Virus record (IMG/VR): IMGVR_UViG_3300038456_000020
Coordinates: 1 to 37,503 of that record
Length of the DNA: 37,503 nucleotides
Source: a virus
Direction: 5' to 3' (one strand)
The notes under the pieces were generated by a model. That model saw nothing but the letters and a program-made list of their open reading frames with translations. It was not told the origin of the DNA and did not search any database. The position numbers and the translations under genes are program-made. This document shows positions 30,579-37,093 of this stretch, piece after piece (the first letter of the stretch is position 1; each line of letters begins with the position of its first letter).

Positions 30579-31801
30579 GCAGGAACGTCAATCGCTACAC
30601 CAGCAACCAGCATCTCCACTGGGGTTGCTGCCGTGATCGTCGGGTCGGCGGGCGGGTTGTCCGGGTCGCCGCTCTGAATCTGGAACGTCAAACCGTACGC
30701 CGTGTTGATGCCGTCCGGACCAGCGAGCATTTCAGCGGTGTACGTGACTGAAGCCACCGCCTTGTTGTCCACGTAGAGCGTCTCACCAGTTGGCGTGGTG
30801 ACGACCTTCCACAAGTGCCACTGCGAGAAGTCGAATCCGGTGAGGGTTTCCTGCTCCTGCTCGTTGTCGGTGCCCCAGTGGTACGTGGCTTCGAGGCTGT
30901 TGATCGCTTGTCCCTTGACCGTGCCCCGGATGCTGTTGTAACTCTCCAGCCAGTCCTTCTCCGGTGGCCACGTGTTGGGCCAACCGAGACAGATCGGCGT
31001 CACGCCGGGGTAAACGTCGTAGCGCGAAATCCACCAGAACGTGACCGGCGCGGGGTAGCGCATGGCGCACTGAATGCCTGCACCCAGCCAGTCAGCCACT
31101 GCCGCGCGAATAGTGGCCAGCACTTTGCCGGGTGGCGTGTAGCACAGCGCCGCGTTCACAGAGTCAGGATACATCTGCAAGCGCATGAGCCCGTCGCCCA
31201 ACAGTATCAAGTGCTTGTTGCTGAACAAACCGTCCTGATCTCCACCGCTCACGCCGTTGTAGGCGTTTTGAATGCCGCCCCACATCGCGCTTAGCGTCTT
31301 CGTCAAGAAGCCATCTGCTGCTACGCGCTTCATGCCTGCGTCAGGCGACGGGATGACCATGCCTGCAGGTGGCATCAAGGGCGATGCCGGTGGAACGACC
31401 ACGGGCGGGTCGACGACTGGTGCCCAGTGCCATTCAACAGTGAGATTCACTGGCTCGGCCTGCATCGTGTACGTCCAACCCGGCTGATAAACGTGCTGCC
31501 CATCAGCCCATCCGTCGAATATCTGACCTGCAGGCATCGTTGGTCCTGCAGGCACAATGAACGTCGAACCCGCTGCGAGATCGAACGTTGGCACGCCATC
31601 CACCGTGACTTCGTACTCGACGATTGTGGGTGGCGTGACCTTGGCTGGAGTTCCGTACGCCAACGCGATCGGCGGGAAATCCTCGTGTTTTGGGTCCCAC
31701 GAGCGTAGCGGCTGGCCGTTCGACTGTGGGTTGTCCACTACGACCAATCCCTTGGCTGCGATCTGCGCTGGCGTTGGTCCTGCTGTTACTTCGTCACTCA
31801 T
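30575..31801 (-). CDS. GH16-like glycan hydrolase with InlB-type repeat
   Basis: A 408-residue protein from ATG 31801 behind GAGGAAGCAAT. Residues 60-127 (VEYEVTVDGVPTFDLAAGSTFIVPAGPTMPAGQIFDGWADGQHVYQPGWTYTM..VNLTVEWHW) follow the InlB B-repeat pattern, a small beta module in adhesins. A Pro-rich linker leads to a GH16 concanavalin-type domain (about 160-408). Its sequence PAPVTFWWISRY ... LGWPNTWPPEKDWLESY carries E281-K-D283-W-L-E286, the catalytic E-x-D-x-x-E of GH16 beta-glucanases, galactanases and agarases. Later TYHWGTDNEQ and WHLWKVVTTPTGETLYVDNKAV match the H-x-W and 'Y-V-D-G' strands. There is no signal peptide, so it is likely a virion-borne depolymerase that clears host or biofilm polysaccharide. 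Confidence 0.77.
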   Translation of the reverse strand: MSDEVTAGPTPAQIAAKGLVVVDNPQSNGQPLRSWDPKHEDFPPIALAYGTPAKVTPPTIVEYEVTVDGVPTFDLAAGSTFIVPAGPTMPAGQIFDGWADGQHVYQPGWTYTMQAEPVNLTVEWHWAPVVDPPVVVPPASPLMPPAGMVIPSPDAGMKRVAADGFLTKTLSAMWGGIQNAYNGVSGGDQDGLFSNKHLILLGDGLMRLQMYPDSVNAALCYTPPGKVLATIRAAVADWLGAGIQCAMRYPAPVTFWWISRYDVYPGVTPICLGWPNTWPPEKDWLESYNSIRGTVKGQAINSLEATYHWGTDNEQEQETLTGFDFSQWHLWKVVTTPTGETLYVDNKAVASVTYTAEMLAGPDGINTAYGLTFQIQSGDPDNPPADPTITAATPVEMLVAGVAIDVPA

Positions 31802-31846
31802 ATTGCTTCCTCTCTATTGCCATCTCCATGGCAGGTTTGGCACTGC

Positions 31847-32611
31847 TCAGTTACTTGTTGTCCGAAAGTATCGACCCACATCACGAATCCAGTGACAGAG
31901 ATCGCACTCCTCGATCAGTGTACCGTGCAACTCCTGTCGCCAAGGCGTCATCTCATCAAACCACACTGCGTCATACGAGGGTCCGCGCACTGGTGTCATT
32001 CGCTGCGCGTCTCGCATTACGCGCTGCGCACGTTCGTGCATCCACCCACCCAGTGTTTCAACGTTCGGCTTTGGTGGTTCATCGTACTCAGTCTCGAGTA
32101 TGTCGGTGATCGCGCTGCGTGCCATCGTCGCAGATCGTGGCTTGCGCGGCACTTTCTTGCCCACAAACGTGACCGGGTTGTCATCGTGATTGGGAAATAC
32201 TGCGTCCGGGTCATGCCGCCACGTACCGAGAATGCCTTGCGGTACATCGAGTCCGTGTGCTATGTCAGCGACCACTCGTTGACGCGCCTCCTCGAACTGT
32301 GCGCCCATGCGCTGGCTCGCGATCGCGATAGGTGTCAACAGCGCTGCATAGTGCGTCATCTGTCTCGTTAAATCCTCCATGGTTGGAAGCATGGCTTCAC
32401 GGAATCCGTTGACGATCTCGCGTGCTTCCTCCTCCGTGATCGTTCGACCATTCCACGTGTACGTGCGTCTGGCCTGTTCATCGAGGTGAAGATACAACCC
32501 TTCTGACATGTCGGCATCCTCCTGCATCCATCGTAGTTGTGATCGACAGGACCAAACCGTAAGCCAAGTGATCAGCACGCCACTCGCCAACATGATCAGC
32601 CATCTGTCCAT
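31847..32611 (-). CDS. Membrane-anchored protein with possible internal start
   Basis: A 254-residue protein from ATG 32611. Residues 3-22 are a membrane segment (RWLIMLASGVLITWLTVWSC); the rest is helical and soluble, with AREIVNGFREAMLPTMEDLTRQMTHYAALL, a proline-rich middle and a C-terminal part rich in Trp, His and charged residues (ECDLCHWIRDVGRYF). No family recognised. The start at 32611 has no ribosome site but sits seven bases after a -10, as in a leaderless transcript. A second in-frame ATG at 32509 has AGGAGG eight bases before it and would give a 220-residue form without the membrane segment. It follows the lysozyme gene, so a spanin-like or lysis-associated role is possible. Confidence 0.75.
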   Translation of the reverse strand: MDRWLIMLASGVLITWLTVWSCRSQLRWMQEDADMSEGLYLHLDEQARRTYTWNGRTITEEEAREIVNGFREAMLPTMEDLTRQMTHYAALLTPIAIASQRMGAQFEEARQRVVADIAHGLDVPQGILGTWRHDPDAVFPNHDDNPVTFVGKKVPRKPRSATMARSAITDILETEYDEPPKPNVETLGGWMHERAQRVMRDAQRMTPVRGPSYDAVWFDEMTPWRQELHGTLIEECDLCHWIRDVGRYFRTTSN

Positions 32612-32618
32612 GGCGTCT

Positions 32619-32648
32619 ACTCTAGCGCGGGACTTGTCTATGCGTCAA
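32619..32648 (-). promoter_or_regulatory. Promoter for a probably leaderless transcript
   Basis: TTGACG (32648-32643), an 18-base spacer beginning CATAGACAAG, and TAGAGT (32624-32619). ATG 32611 stands seven bases beyond the -10, the arrangement of leaderless genes. The promoter begins three bases after the lysozyme stop. The RGACAAR block in the spacer is shared with the promoters at 8119, 12777 and 34435. Confidence 0.68.
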
Positions 32649-32651
32649 GCA

Positions 32652-33062
32652 CTAGACGCAACCGTCGCCCTTCCACGGGCCGAATCCGTTGTAGCCGTCT
32701 TTCCGATCAACACGTCGCGTGTTTAGCGCGGCGATTGCTTGTTGTCGTGGCGTGGCTTGCCATACGTGCACATCGACGGAGATATGTGCACGGAACGTGT
32801 CGTCTGTGAACTGAAAAATGCCGATGTTCGTAGCGCTGGGGTTATCGTCTTTGAGATTAGGGACCGCCCAAGTCGAGCGTGACTCGTGCCAAATAATGCA
32901 CGTCCAAGTAGGCCAGTCACTGCGATCTCCTCGCAGGAGTGGCTCGTACCACGGAGTGATCACGTGCGAATGCTTCTGCTGCGCGGCGCTTGCCGTAGTT
33001 GCGGGAACTGAGGTGAATAATGCGAATAGTAAAGCGGTCAACAGGAGAGTACGACACTTCAT
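32652..33062 (-). CDS. Secreted lysozyme/transglycosylase-like endolysin
   Basis: A 136-residue protein from ATG 33062 behind GGAG. Residues 1-27 are a Sec signal peptide (KCRTLLLTALLFALFTSVPATTASA). The mature part has TWTCIIWHESRSTW with the probable catalytic Glu60, NIGIFQFTDDTF, a helix with PRQQAIAALNT and the ending GFGPWKGDGC. This is the small goose-type lysozyme/Rpf-like transglycosylase fold with a Cys55-Cys135 disulfide, which would form only outside the cytoplasm. It cuts the glycan chain of the cell wall. As an exported lysin it would not need a holin for release, as in some phages with Sec-dependent lysins. A tiny ORF that starts at 33114 in the ATGA of the previous gene overlaps it in another frame. 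Confidence 0.8.
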   Translation of the reverse strand: MKCRTLLLTALLFALFTSVPATTASAAQQKHSHVITPWYEPLLRGDRSDWPTWTCIIWHESRSTWAVPNLKDDNPSATNIGIFQFTDDTFRAHISVDVHVWQATPRQQAIAALNTRRVDRKDGYNGFGPWKGDGCV

Positions 33063-33110
33063 CAGGCTCCGATGTTTGAGGAATAGGCGTGTTGCGTGTA
33101 GCGTCGTCGT

Positions 33111-33485
33111 TCATCGTGCGTGATCACTCTCCCTTCGTCCCATTGCTGCGCCTACGAAACTCGGAATCGTCTGGCTTCGTCGATCGGTGTTGATGATGCG
33201 GATGTAGCCGGGGTCGGAGTACGTGAACTGCGAGCGAATCACGCGCCTCAGACGCATTAGGCGCTGGAGTCGTCGTACTCGCGCCATCTCGATCAGTGTG
33301 AATCCGATCACGATTGCCATGACAAACACGAGTAGCGATAGCACGTCGCTGTTGTCCTGTCCCACGCCCTCAAACATGAGCGGCTTGTCCAGTGCATGCG
33401 TCCACCACGCTAGCGCGATGGCGATCAGCACGACGAGTATGCGGTAACACCGAGCCTGTTGAGGTGAGCCAGCGCGACCGATCAT
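33111..33485 (-). CDS. Two-helix membrane protein, holin candidate
   Basis: A 124-residue protein. ATG 33485 was chosen because AGGA stands eight bases before it; upstream ATG 33494 lacks a site. Residues about 16-30 (ILVVLIAIALAWWTHA) and 50-70 (VLSLLVFVMAIVIGFTLIEMA) are membrane helices separated by a short loop (LDKPLMFEGVGQDNSD), followed by a strongly basic segment (RVRRLQRLMRLRRVIRSQF) and a C-terminal soluble tail. Two helices with a basic cytosolic tail and a position just before the lysozyme gene suggest a holin or a lysis timing protein. The stop forms ATGA with a tiny ORF leading into the lysozyme gene. Confidence 0.75.
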   Translation of the reverse strand: MIGRAGSPQQARCYRILVVLIAIALAWWTHALDKPLMFEGVGQDNSDVLSLLVFVMAIVIGFTLIEMARVRRLQRLMRLRRVIRSQFTYSDPGYIRIINTDRRSQTIPSFVGAAMGRRESDHAR

Positions 33486-33506
33486 GACCGCCATCCTAGC
33501 ACGCAA

Positions 33507-33533
33507 CAGCCCCGCCACTGAGGGACGGGGCTG
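33507..33533 (-). terminator. Terminator-like hairpin
   Basis: Arms CAGCCCCG (33507-33514) and CGGGGCTG (33526-33533) make a perfect 8-bp stem with an 11-base loop on the minus strand, after the gene that ends at 33569 and before the lysis group. A short TTGC follows instead of a T-run, similar to the 8840-8880 hairpin. It probably separates the two operons and may allow partial readthrough. Confidence 0.68.
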
Positions 33534-33568
33534 CACGTGTGTGACTTCACCTTTAACAGTTGTTCAGA

Positions 33569-34036
33569 TCAATAGCGTGTCACCTCCTCAATCATCGCTG
33601 CCAACAACGCGGCCTTGCGTGTGTGGCCGATGGTCTTGTGATAGCGCTCGCGCAGTGGTGCGCAGAGATCAGTGAATGCATCGTCTCCGCGAGCGATTCG
33701 CTTGTCGAGCATGATCTGCTCCACTTGTGTGGCCTCGACTCGATCAAGCGTCGTCCACTCCTCCAACTCCTGCGGCGTGGTGACTACGAATCGACCGCCA
33801 TCAGCCGCGCTGCCTTTGTACGTCAACGTCGCGGGGTAAACGCTGCCCTCCTCGTTGACTTCAACCGTGTACGTGCCGCCGATGTTGCGCCCGATCAGTT
33901 TGTCGTACGCGCAGTCCTCAGCGCCCGTGCCATCCTCCAACATGAACGCCCACACGTACATCACCTTGTCCTTGTTGCTGCGACGACGACCTTTGTAGAT
34001 CGCCGTGCGTGTGGTGGTTGCGACGTCGATGCTCAT
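33569..34036 (-). CDS. Unknown 155-residue protein
   Basis: The gene starts with ATG 34036 in ATGA overlap. The protein opens with basic residues (YKGRRRSNKDKVMYVWAFMLEDGTG), continues with a beta-rich core (NIGGTYTVEVNEEGSVYPATLTYKG, GGRFVVTTPQEL), and ends in helices (EEWTTLDRVEATQVEQIMLDKRIARGDD, RKAALLAAMIEEVTRY). No motif is recognised. It follows a zinc-ribbon-like partner in the same operon and precedes the hairpin terminator. Confidence 0.75.
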   Translation of the reverse strand: MSIDVATTTRTAIYKGRRRSNKDKVMYVWAFMLEDGTGAEDCAYDKLIGRNIGGTYTVEVNEEGSVYPATLTYKGSAADGGRFVVTTPQELEEWTTLDRVEATQVEQIMLDKRIARGDDAFTDLCAPLRERYHKTIGHTRKAALLAAMIEEVTRY

Positions 34037-34362
34037 AGCGCCTGCCCCTTGTCGATGTGATCGCCACAGATGTAGCAGTTCGCGCTGCAGACGAGTCGCA
34101 CCGGGATGCACTCGCCAATGGGCCGATCAAACTCGTCGCGGTTGTTGTCGTATGCGCAATCCTCGCAGACGATGCGTGCCGACCAGCGCTCGACTCCGTT
34201 GTGCTTCCACCGGAATATGAACGCGTCGGCCTCGTCAGCGTACGCAATTGGCATTTGCACGAACACCAGATTCTTGTTGGTGTGCCAGTCCTTGACCTGT
34301 GGCCACGCGATCTCGAAGTTCGCGGGGTCGGCGGTCAGCCAGTCAATCATTGAATCACTCAT
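34033..34362 (-). CDS. Zinc-ribbon-like protein, unknown function
   Basis: A 109-residue protein from ATG 34362 behind AAGGAGG. After an N-terminal helix (MIDWLTADPANFEIAWPQVKDW) and a strand pair, residues about 66-100 carry Cys pairs (VCEDCAYDNNRDEFDRPIGECIPVRLVCSANCYICGDH), suggesting one or two zinc sites. It is the first gene after the promoter at 34435-34406 and its message would open with a hairpin. It is coupled to the next gene by ATGA. Confidence 0.75.
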   Translation of the reverse strand: MSDSMIDWLTADPANFEIAWPQVKDWHTNKNLVFVQMPIAYADEADAFIFRWKHNGVERWSARIVCEDCAYDNNRDEFDRPIGECIPVRLVCSANCYICGDHIDKGQAL

Positions 34363-34374
34363 TACTGCCTCCTT

Positions 34375-34401
34375 GGGCCGACCACACTTTGTGGCCGACC
34401 C
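34375..34401 (-). other. 5'-terminal mRNA hairpin
   Basis: GGGTCGGCCACA and TGTGGTCGGCCC (minus strand, 34401-34375) can form a 12-bp stem with a three-base loop. Two pairs are G-U and are possible only in the minus-strand transcript. The hairpin begins about where transcription from the promoter just upstream should start and ends just before AAGGAGG, so it would cap the mRNA. It is probably a stabilising or translation-tuning element rather than a terminator. Confidence 0.6.
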
Positions 34402-34405
34402 GCCC

Positions 34406-34435
34406 AGTTTAGCAGATCACTTGTCCCGGCGTCAA
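34406..34435 (-). promoter_or_regulatory. Strong promoter for the 34362-33569 operon
   Basis: TTGACG (34435-34430), 18 bases, TGC-TAAACT (-10 at 34411-34406, with an extended TGn). The spacer begins CCGGGACAAG exactly as at the plus-strand promoter 8119-8147, and the bases after the -10 are also GG in both. The start of transcription would be near 34400, at the foot of the hairpin. Confidence 0.8.
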
Positions 34436-34443
34436 ATATGCCC

Positions 34444-34662
34444 TCAGAAGCCCCGTCGCGCTTGAACCTCGAGGCTTGGGCGATGGTGCGTGACCAGTCG
34501 CTTGAACGTCCACGTGCGGCCCTTCGCGTAGGCTATTCGTCGCTGCAGTTGCTGCTTCTGCAGGCGCGTGATCACCTTCGGCTTGACCGGCTTACGCGTT
34601 GCCGCCTTGCCCACCAGATCGGTGCCGCGCACGTCCCGTGCCCTAGTTGCGTCCTTGCTCAT
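34444..34662 (-). CDS. Small basic protein
   Basis: A 72-residue protein from ATG 34662 behind GAGG, with a one-base gap from the previous stop. It is very basic: RTRARDVRGTD, KAATRKPVKPKVITRLQKQQLQRRIAYAKGRTWTFKRLVTHHRPS. A helical KQQLQRR segment may bind nucleic acid. No family recognised. Its stop is eight bases from the next promoter. Confidence 0.7.
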   Translation of the reverse strand: MSKDATRARDVRGTDLVGKAATRKPVKPKVITRLQKQQLQRRIAYAKGRTWTFKRLVTHHRPSLEVQARRGF

Positions 34663-34663
34663 G

Positions 34664-34957
34664 TCACCTCTTCTGATCGATGATGCGATAAGTGACGCGT
34701 GGTGAGTGTGCCTCGATCAGCACGCCCAGCCCTGCTGCTTGCGCCTTGTTGTCGAATCCAGTCACTTGCAACGTGACGCCACGCGCAAAACCTCGACCGT
34801 CATCGAAGCCCAGCGCCGACTTGACCGTGGCGTCGATGTGGCGCGTGCGTTGTCGCTCGCGTTGCGTGTCGGAGATCGACTGCCCACACGCCACGATGAT
34901 CACTGCCGCAACCGCGATAGCGACCACAACGCCCGTCCACTCAAGTACGTGTATCAC
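34664..34957 (-). CDS. Membrane-anchored small protein
   Basis: A 97-residue protein from GTG 34957 (GTGA overlap). Residues 5-25 are a membrane helix (LEWTGVVVAIAVAAVIIVACG). IVAC could be a lipobox, but no basic n-region precedes it, so simple anchoring is more likely. The rest is a small alpha/beta domain (RHIDATVKSALGFDDGRGFARGVTLQVTGFDNKAQAAGLGVLIEAHSPRVTYRII) facing one side of the membrane. Function unknown. Confidence 0.72.
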   Translation of the reverse strand: MIHVLEWTGVVVAIAVAAVIIVACGQSISDTQRERQRTRHIDATVKSALGFDDGRGFARGVTLQVTGFDNKAQAAGLGVLIEAHSPRVTYRIIDQKR

Positions 34958-35817
34958 GCGATCGCCGCCGTCACGTCTACCTGCAACTGTGCGATCTTGA
35001 AGCCGTCGAAGACCTTCTGCGTCATCAACTCTGGCGTGATCAGTGCCTGCATTTGCTGCGCGTACGCGTCCATCCACTCCTGCGTTATCCACACGACGAC
35101 AGCCCACGTGACAACCGCCCACAGCGTGGTTTCTCCACCGAGGTTATTCAGTCCCGGCTTGTAGCCGACCACGCACATCTGGTGGCCTCCTGCGATTGCG
35201 TTGTCAAGCGTCTGATCGACGTCCCACACAACACCACGATTGAACTGCGTCTCTGCACTCTTCGGCAGGTTGACGCTGACGCCGACTGCTCCTGTGTATT
35301 CGACGAACTGCATCACCTCAGTCGCATTGCGGAAGTTGACGCGCCCCATCGCACCCAGCGTGCCGCCGAACATTCGTGTGGTCATCCAGTTCTTCAACAC
35401 CACGAGCGGGTTCGCACCCTGATCTTGTCCGTTGCTGTATGTCTTGCAGTAGGCCTTGTACGCTGCGATCACTGTTGCGTCTTTAAGTGAATACGCCTTA
35501 CCAATCCACGCCGCCACTGCCTTTTGCGCGTGACCACAGAATGCGAACACGCAGTCACCAAGATCAGCGTTACCCATCATGCCCCACAGCCCAACCTTGG
35601 GCACGGCCACGAACGTCGATGGCGCGGGCAATGCTTGTGCGAGATACGCGCTGATCAGCGGCATTCGTCCAGCCAACTCCTGTGGCAATACGAGTCCGTA
35701 CTTGTGCACGCGAGATCGCCACGCCACGCTCTTGTTGCGATGCGACTGTCGCGCTTCGTCAAAATGCTCGATGAGTCGAACGACCCAGTTCATGTACTTC
35801 GCTAGCCATGCGATCAC
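34954..35817 (-). CDS. Papain-like cysteine-protease-fold protein
   Basis: A 287-residue protein. GTG 35817 is used because AAAGGAG stands six bases in front; a TTG at 35832 overlaps that site. The phrase GNADLGDCVFAFCGHAQ has the Cys of a papain-type active site (Cys89) in the position expected after G-N-x-x-x-G-D-C. The phrase AIAGGHQMCVVGYKPG (His212) is the G-G-H of the catalytic His, and LWAVVTWAVVVWITQEWMDAY follows as the W-G-type strand and final helix of this group, though W-G is replaced by W-A. Similar proteins occur in phages and are unassigned; some are thought to act as processing enzymes. Catalysis is inferred. It lies between early-type small genes, not with the head genes. 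Confidence 0.6.
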   Translation of the reverse strand: MIAWLAKYMNWVVRLIEHFDEARQSHRNKSVAWRSRVHKYGLVLPQELAGRMPLISAYLAQALPAPSTFVAVPKVGLWGMMGNADLGDCVFAFCGHAQKAVAAWIGKAYSLKDATVIAAYKAYCKTYSNGQDQGANPLVVLKNWMTTRMFGGTLGAMGRVNFRNATEVMQFVEYTGAVGVSVNLPKSAETQFNRGVVWDVDQTLDNAIAGGHQMCVVGYKPGLNNLGGETTLWAVVTWAVVVWITQEWMDAYAQQMQALITPELMTQKVFDGFKIAQLQVDVTAAIA

Positions 35818-35828
35818 GGCTGCTCCTT

Positions 35829-36449
35829 TCAATGCGCCGCTTGTCGGCGCAAGACTTTGGCCGCGATAACGCGACCCTCGATGATCTGCTCACTGCTGAG
35901 CCCCAATGCCTTGTCACCCAGCACCGCAAGGATAGCAGAGACTATTTGACCAGCCTGCGACTCCAGCAGATCGAGTTGACGCTGCTCGATACCAGCATCC
36001 AACGCGAGTTTGCAGAGTTTCGCGTGGTTGATTCGCTCGGCACTCCACGCCTGATAGAGCGGCGACATGCCTGCGCCGATGCCATAGTTCGACAACTGCG
36101 CGTCACTCTCCTTTTCGACTGCTGCGCCCAACGCCTCTGCGATCTGGCCGCTCCACGCCACCTCCCGCATGAGTCCCTGTGCAGGTGTCTCGTGATTGTC
36201 CGGGTCGTACGCTGTGATGAACTCGGCCATCTTGCCGATCTCGATCAGCGCTAGTCGCTTCGTGGCAGTCTTGTCCGTGTTGAGCGACAAGCCGCCGTGT
36301 GATCTGCAAACCCACTGGCCGCGCATCGGGTTGATACCGCACGCCTGACCTCGACGATTGTGGGCTCGGCACTTCTCGTGCTGCTTGCCAAAGAACGCAC
36401 AGCCCTTGGTGTTGCATACTGGTTTGATAGTGGATATTTTATTGCCCAT
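35829..36449 (-). CDS. Cys/His-rich HGG-motif protein
   Basis: A 206-residue protein from ATG 36449. The first 53 residues hold Cys12, Cys17, Cys27, His30, Cys37, Cys48 and the HGG triplet (51-53) in CRAHNRRGQACGINPMRGQWVCRSHGG. This C-x-x-x-x-R/R-G-x-x-C...C-x-x-H-G-G pattern is common in phage proteins, some near terminase or replication genes. A long helical part (60-206) follows with two Leu/Ile-rich helices. A role as a small terminase-like or DNA-binding regulator is possible, since no small terminase lies next to TerL here; the distance of 14 kb makes this weak. Confidence 0.62.
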   Translation of the reverse strand: MGNKISTIKPVCNTKGCAFFGKQHEKCRAHNRRGQACGINPMRGQWVCRSHGGLSLNTDKTATKRLALIEIGKMAEFITAYDPDNHETPAQGLMREVAWSGQIAEALGAAVEKESDAQLSNYGIGAGMSPLYQAWSAERINHAKLCKLALDAGIEQRQLDLLESQAGQIVSAILAVLGDKALGLSSEQIIEGRVIAAKVLRRQAAH

Positions 36450-36473
36450 GGGGTCGGGTACTTTCCGATCTTG

Positions 36474-36917
36474 TCACAGAGTCAGCCCTGACTTGGCGAC
36501 ACTGGTAAGAGACAGAGAATCCAAAAGAGCGTCAGAAAGTTCATTCATCCCGTCAACGAATGCGAAGTGTTGCTTCCCCATGTAGGAGGATGATTGAGCG
36601 AGTTTCAAAATCACCGCGTCAATCCCCTCGCGTGTCAGCGGTTGTGCTGCCCGAAGTGCTGAGAGTTCCTCCTCGTATCGCGCCCTAATTCCTTGCCGTG
36701 ACGCGTCAACGCTTCCGTCGAGAGCGTTGGCGACGAGCCACAATTCGTCAGCGAGCGACAGCCCGGAGTCGCGTGAGTCGTTGGGCATTCCGTCAGGGTT
36801 GCCGAGGTCGTGAATGGTCAACGGCACGTCACCGTGAAGTCGAAGGTCGGCGCAGATGTTACGAAGCCACTTCGCGTTCTCCTCATTCGACGCTTTCAAT
36901 TCTTCAAGTTCGCTCAT
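36474..36917 (-). CDS. Helical protein, unknown function
   Basis: A 147-residue protein from ATG 36917 (ATGA overlap), behind GGAGGAGGGGC. It starts with a Glu/Lys helix (MSELEELKASNEENAKWLRNICADLRL), then a turn with HDLGNPDGMPNDSRDS, and two helical stretches (ADELWLVANALDGSVDASRQGIRARYEEELSALRAA). No motif or family recognised. It is the best translated-looking of the small right-hand genes because of its ribosome site. Confidence 0.72.
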   Translation of the reverse strand: MSELEELKASNEENAKWLRNICADLRLHGDVPLTIHDLGNPDGMPNDSRDSGLSLADELWLVANALDGSVDASRQGIRARYEEELSALRAAQPLTREGIDAVILKLAQSSSYMGKQHFAFVDGMNELSDALLDSLSLTSVAKSGLTL

Positions 36918-37093
36918 TGCCCCTCCTCCGCTGCCCCCGAAAGGCCAGTAACAGCGCCTTCTGGCCCACGACAGCCGACATCGCATACGTCAGGCTGAGG
37001 ACACGTTCCGTGATACGTGCTCGGTGCAACGGGAGGCGCGGAAACGTCGAGAATCGCAATTACTGGTAGAGAGGGGGCGGCGCGTTCGTTCAT
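36914..37093 (-). CDS. Short Cys-rich protein
   Basis: A 59-residue protein from ATG 37093 (ATGA overlap with the gene before). It has a Pro/Val-rich start (PSLPVIAILDVSAPPVAP) and the Cys phrase STYHGTCPQPDVCDVGCRGPEG, three cysteines that could hold a metal. The first 40 residues of the longer open frame are out of register with any start. Function unknown. Confidence 0.58.
   Translation of the reverse strand: MNERAAPSLPVIAILDVSAPPVAPSTYHGTCPQPDVCDVGCRGPEGAVTGLSGAAEEGQ

Noticed and set aside
32917-33114. A 65-residue frame starting in the ATGA of the two-helix membrane gene
   Set aside because: It overlaps the signal peptide of the lysozyme, which has its own ribosome site; the downstream part reads as a shadow. 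Kept only as a possible regulatory short frame.
34375-34401. Terminator between the small basic gene and the zinc-ribbon gene
   Set aside because: The hairpin lies after a good promoter and right before a ribosome site, and no T-run follows, so a 5' mRNA element is a better reading.
35818-35832. TTG start of the protease-like gene in overlap with the previous stop
   Set aside because: The bases just after it form the ribosome site AAAGGAG for GTG 35817, so translation should begin there.
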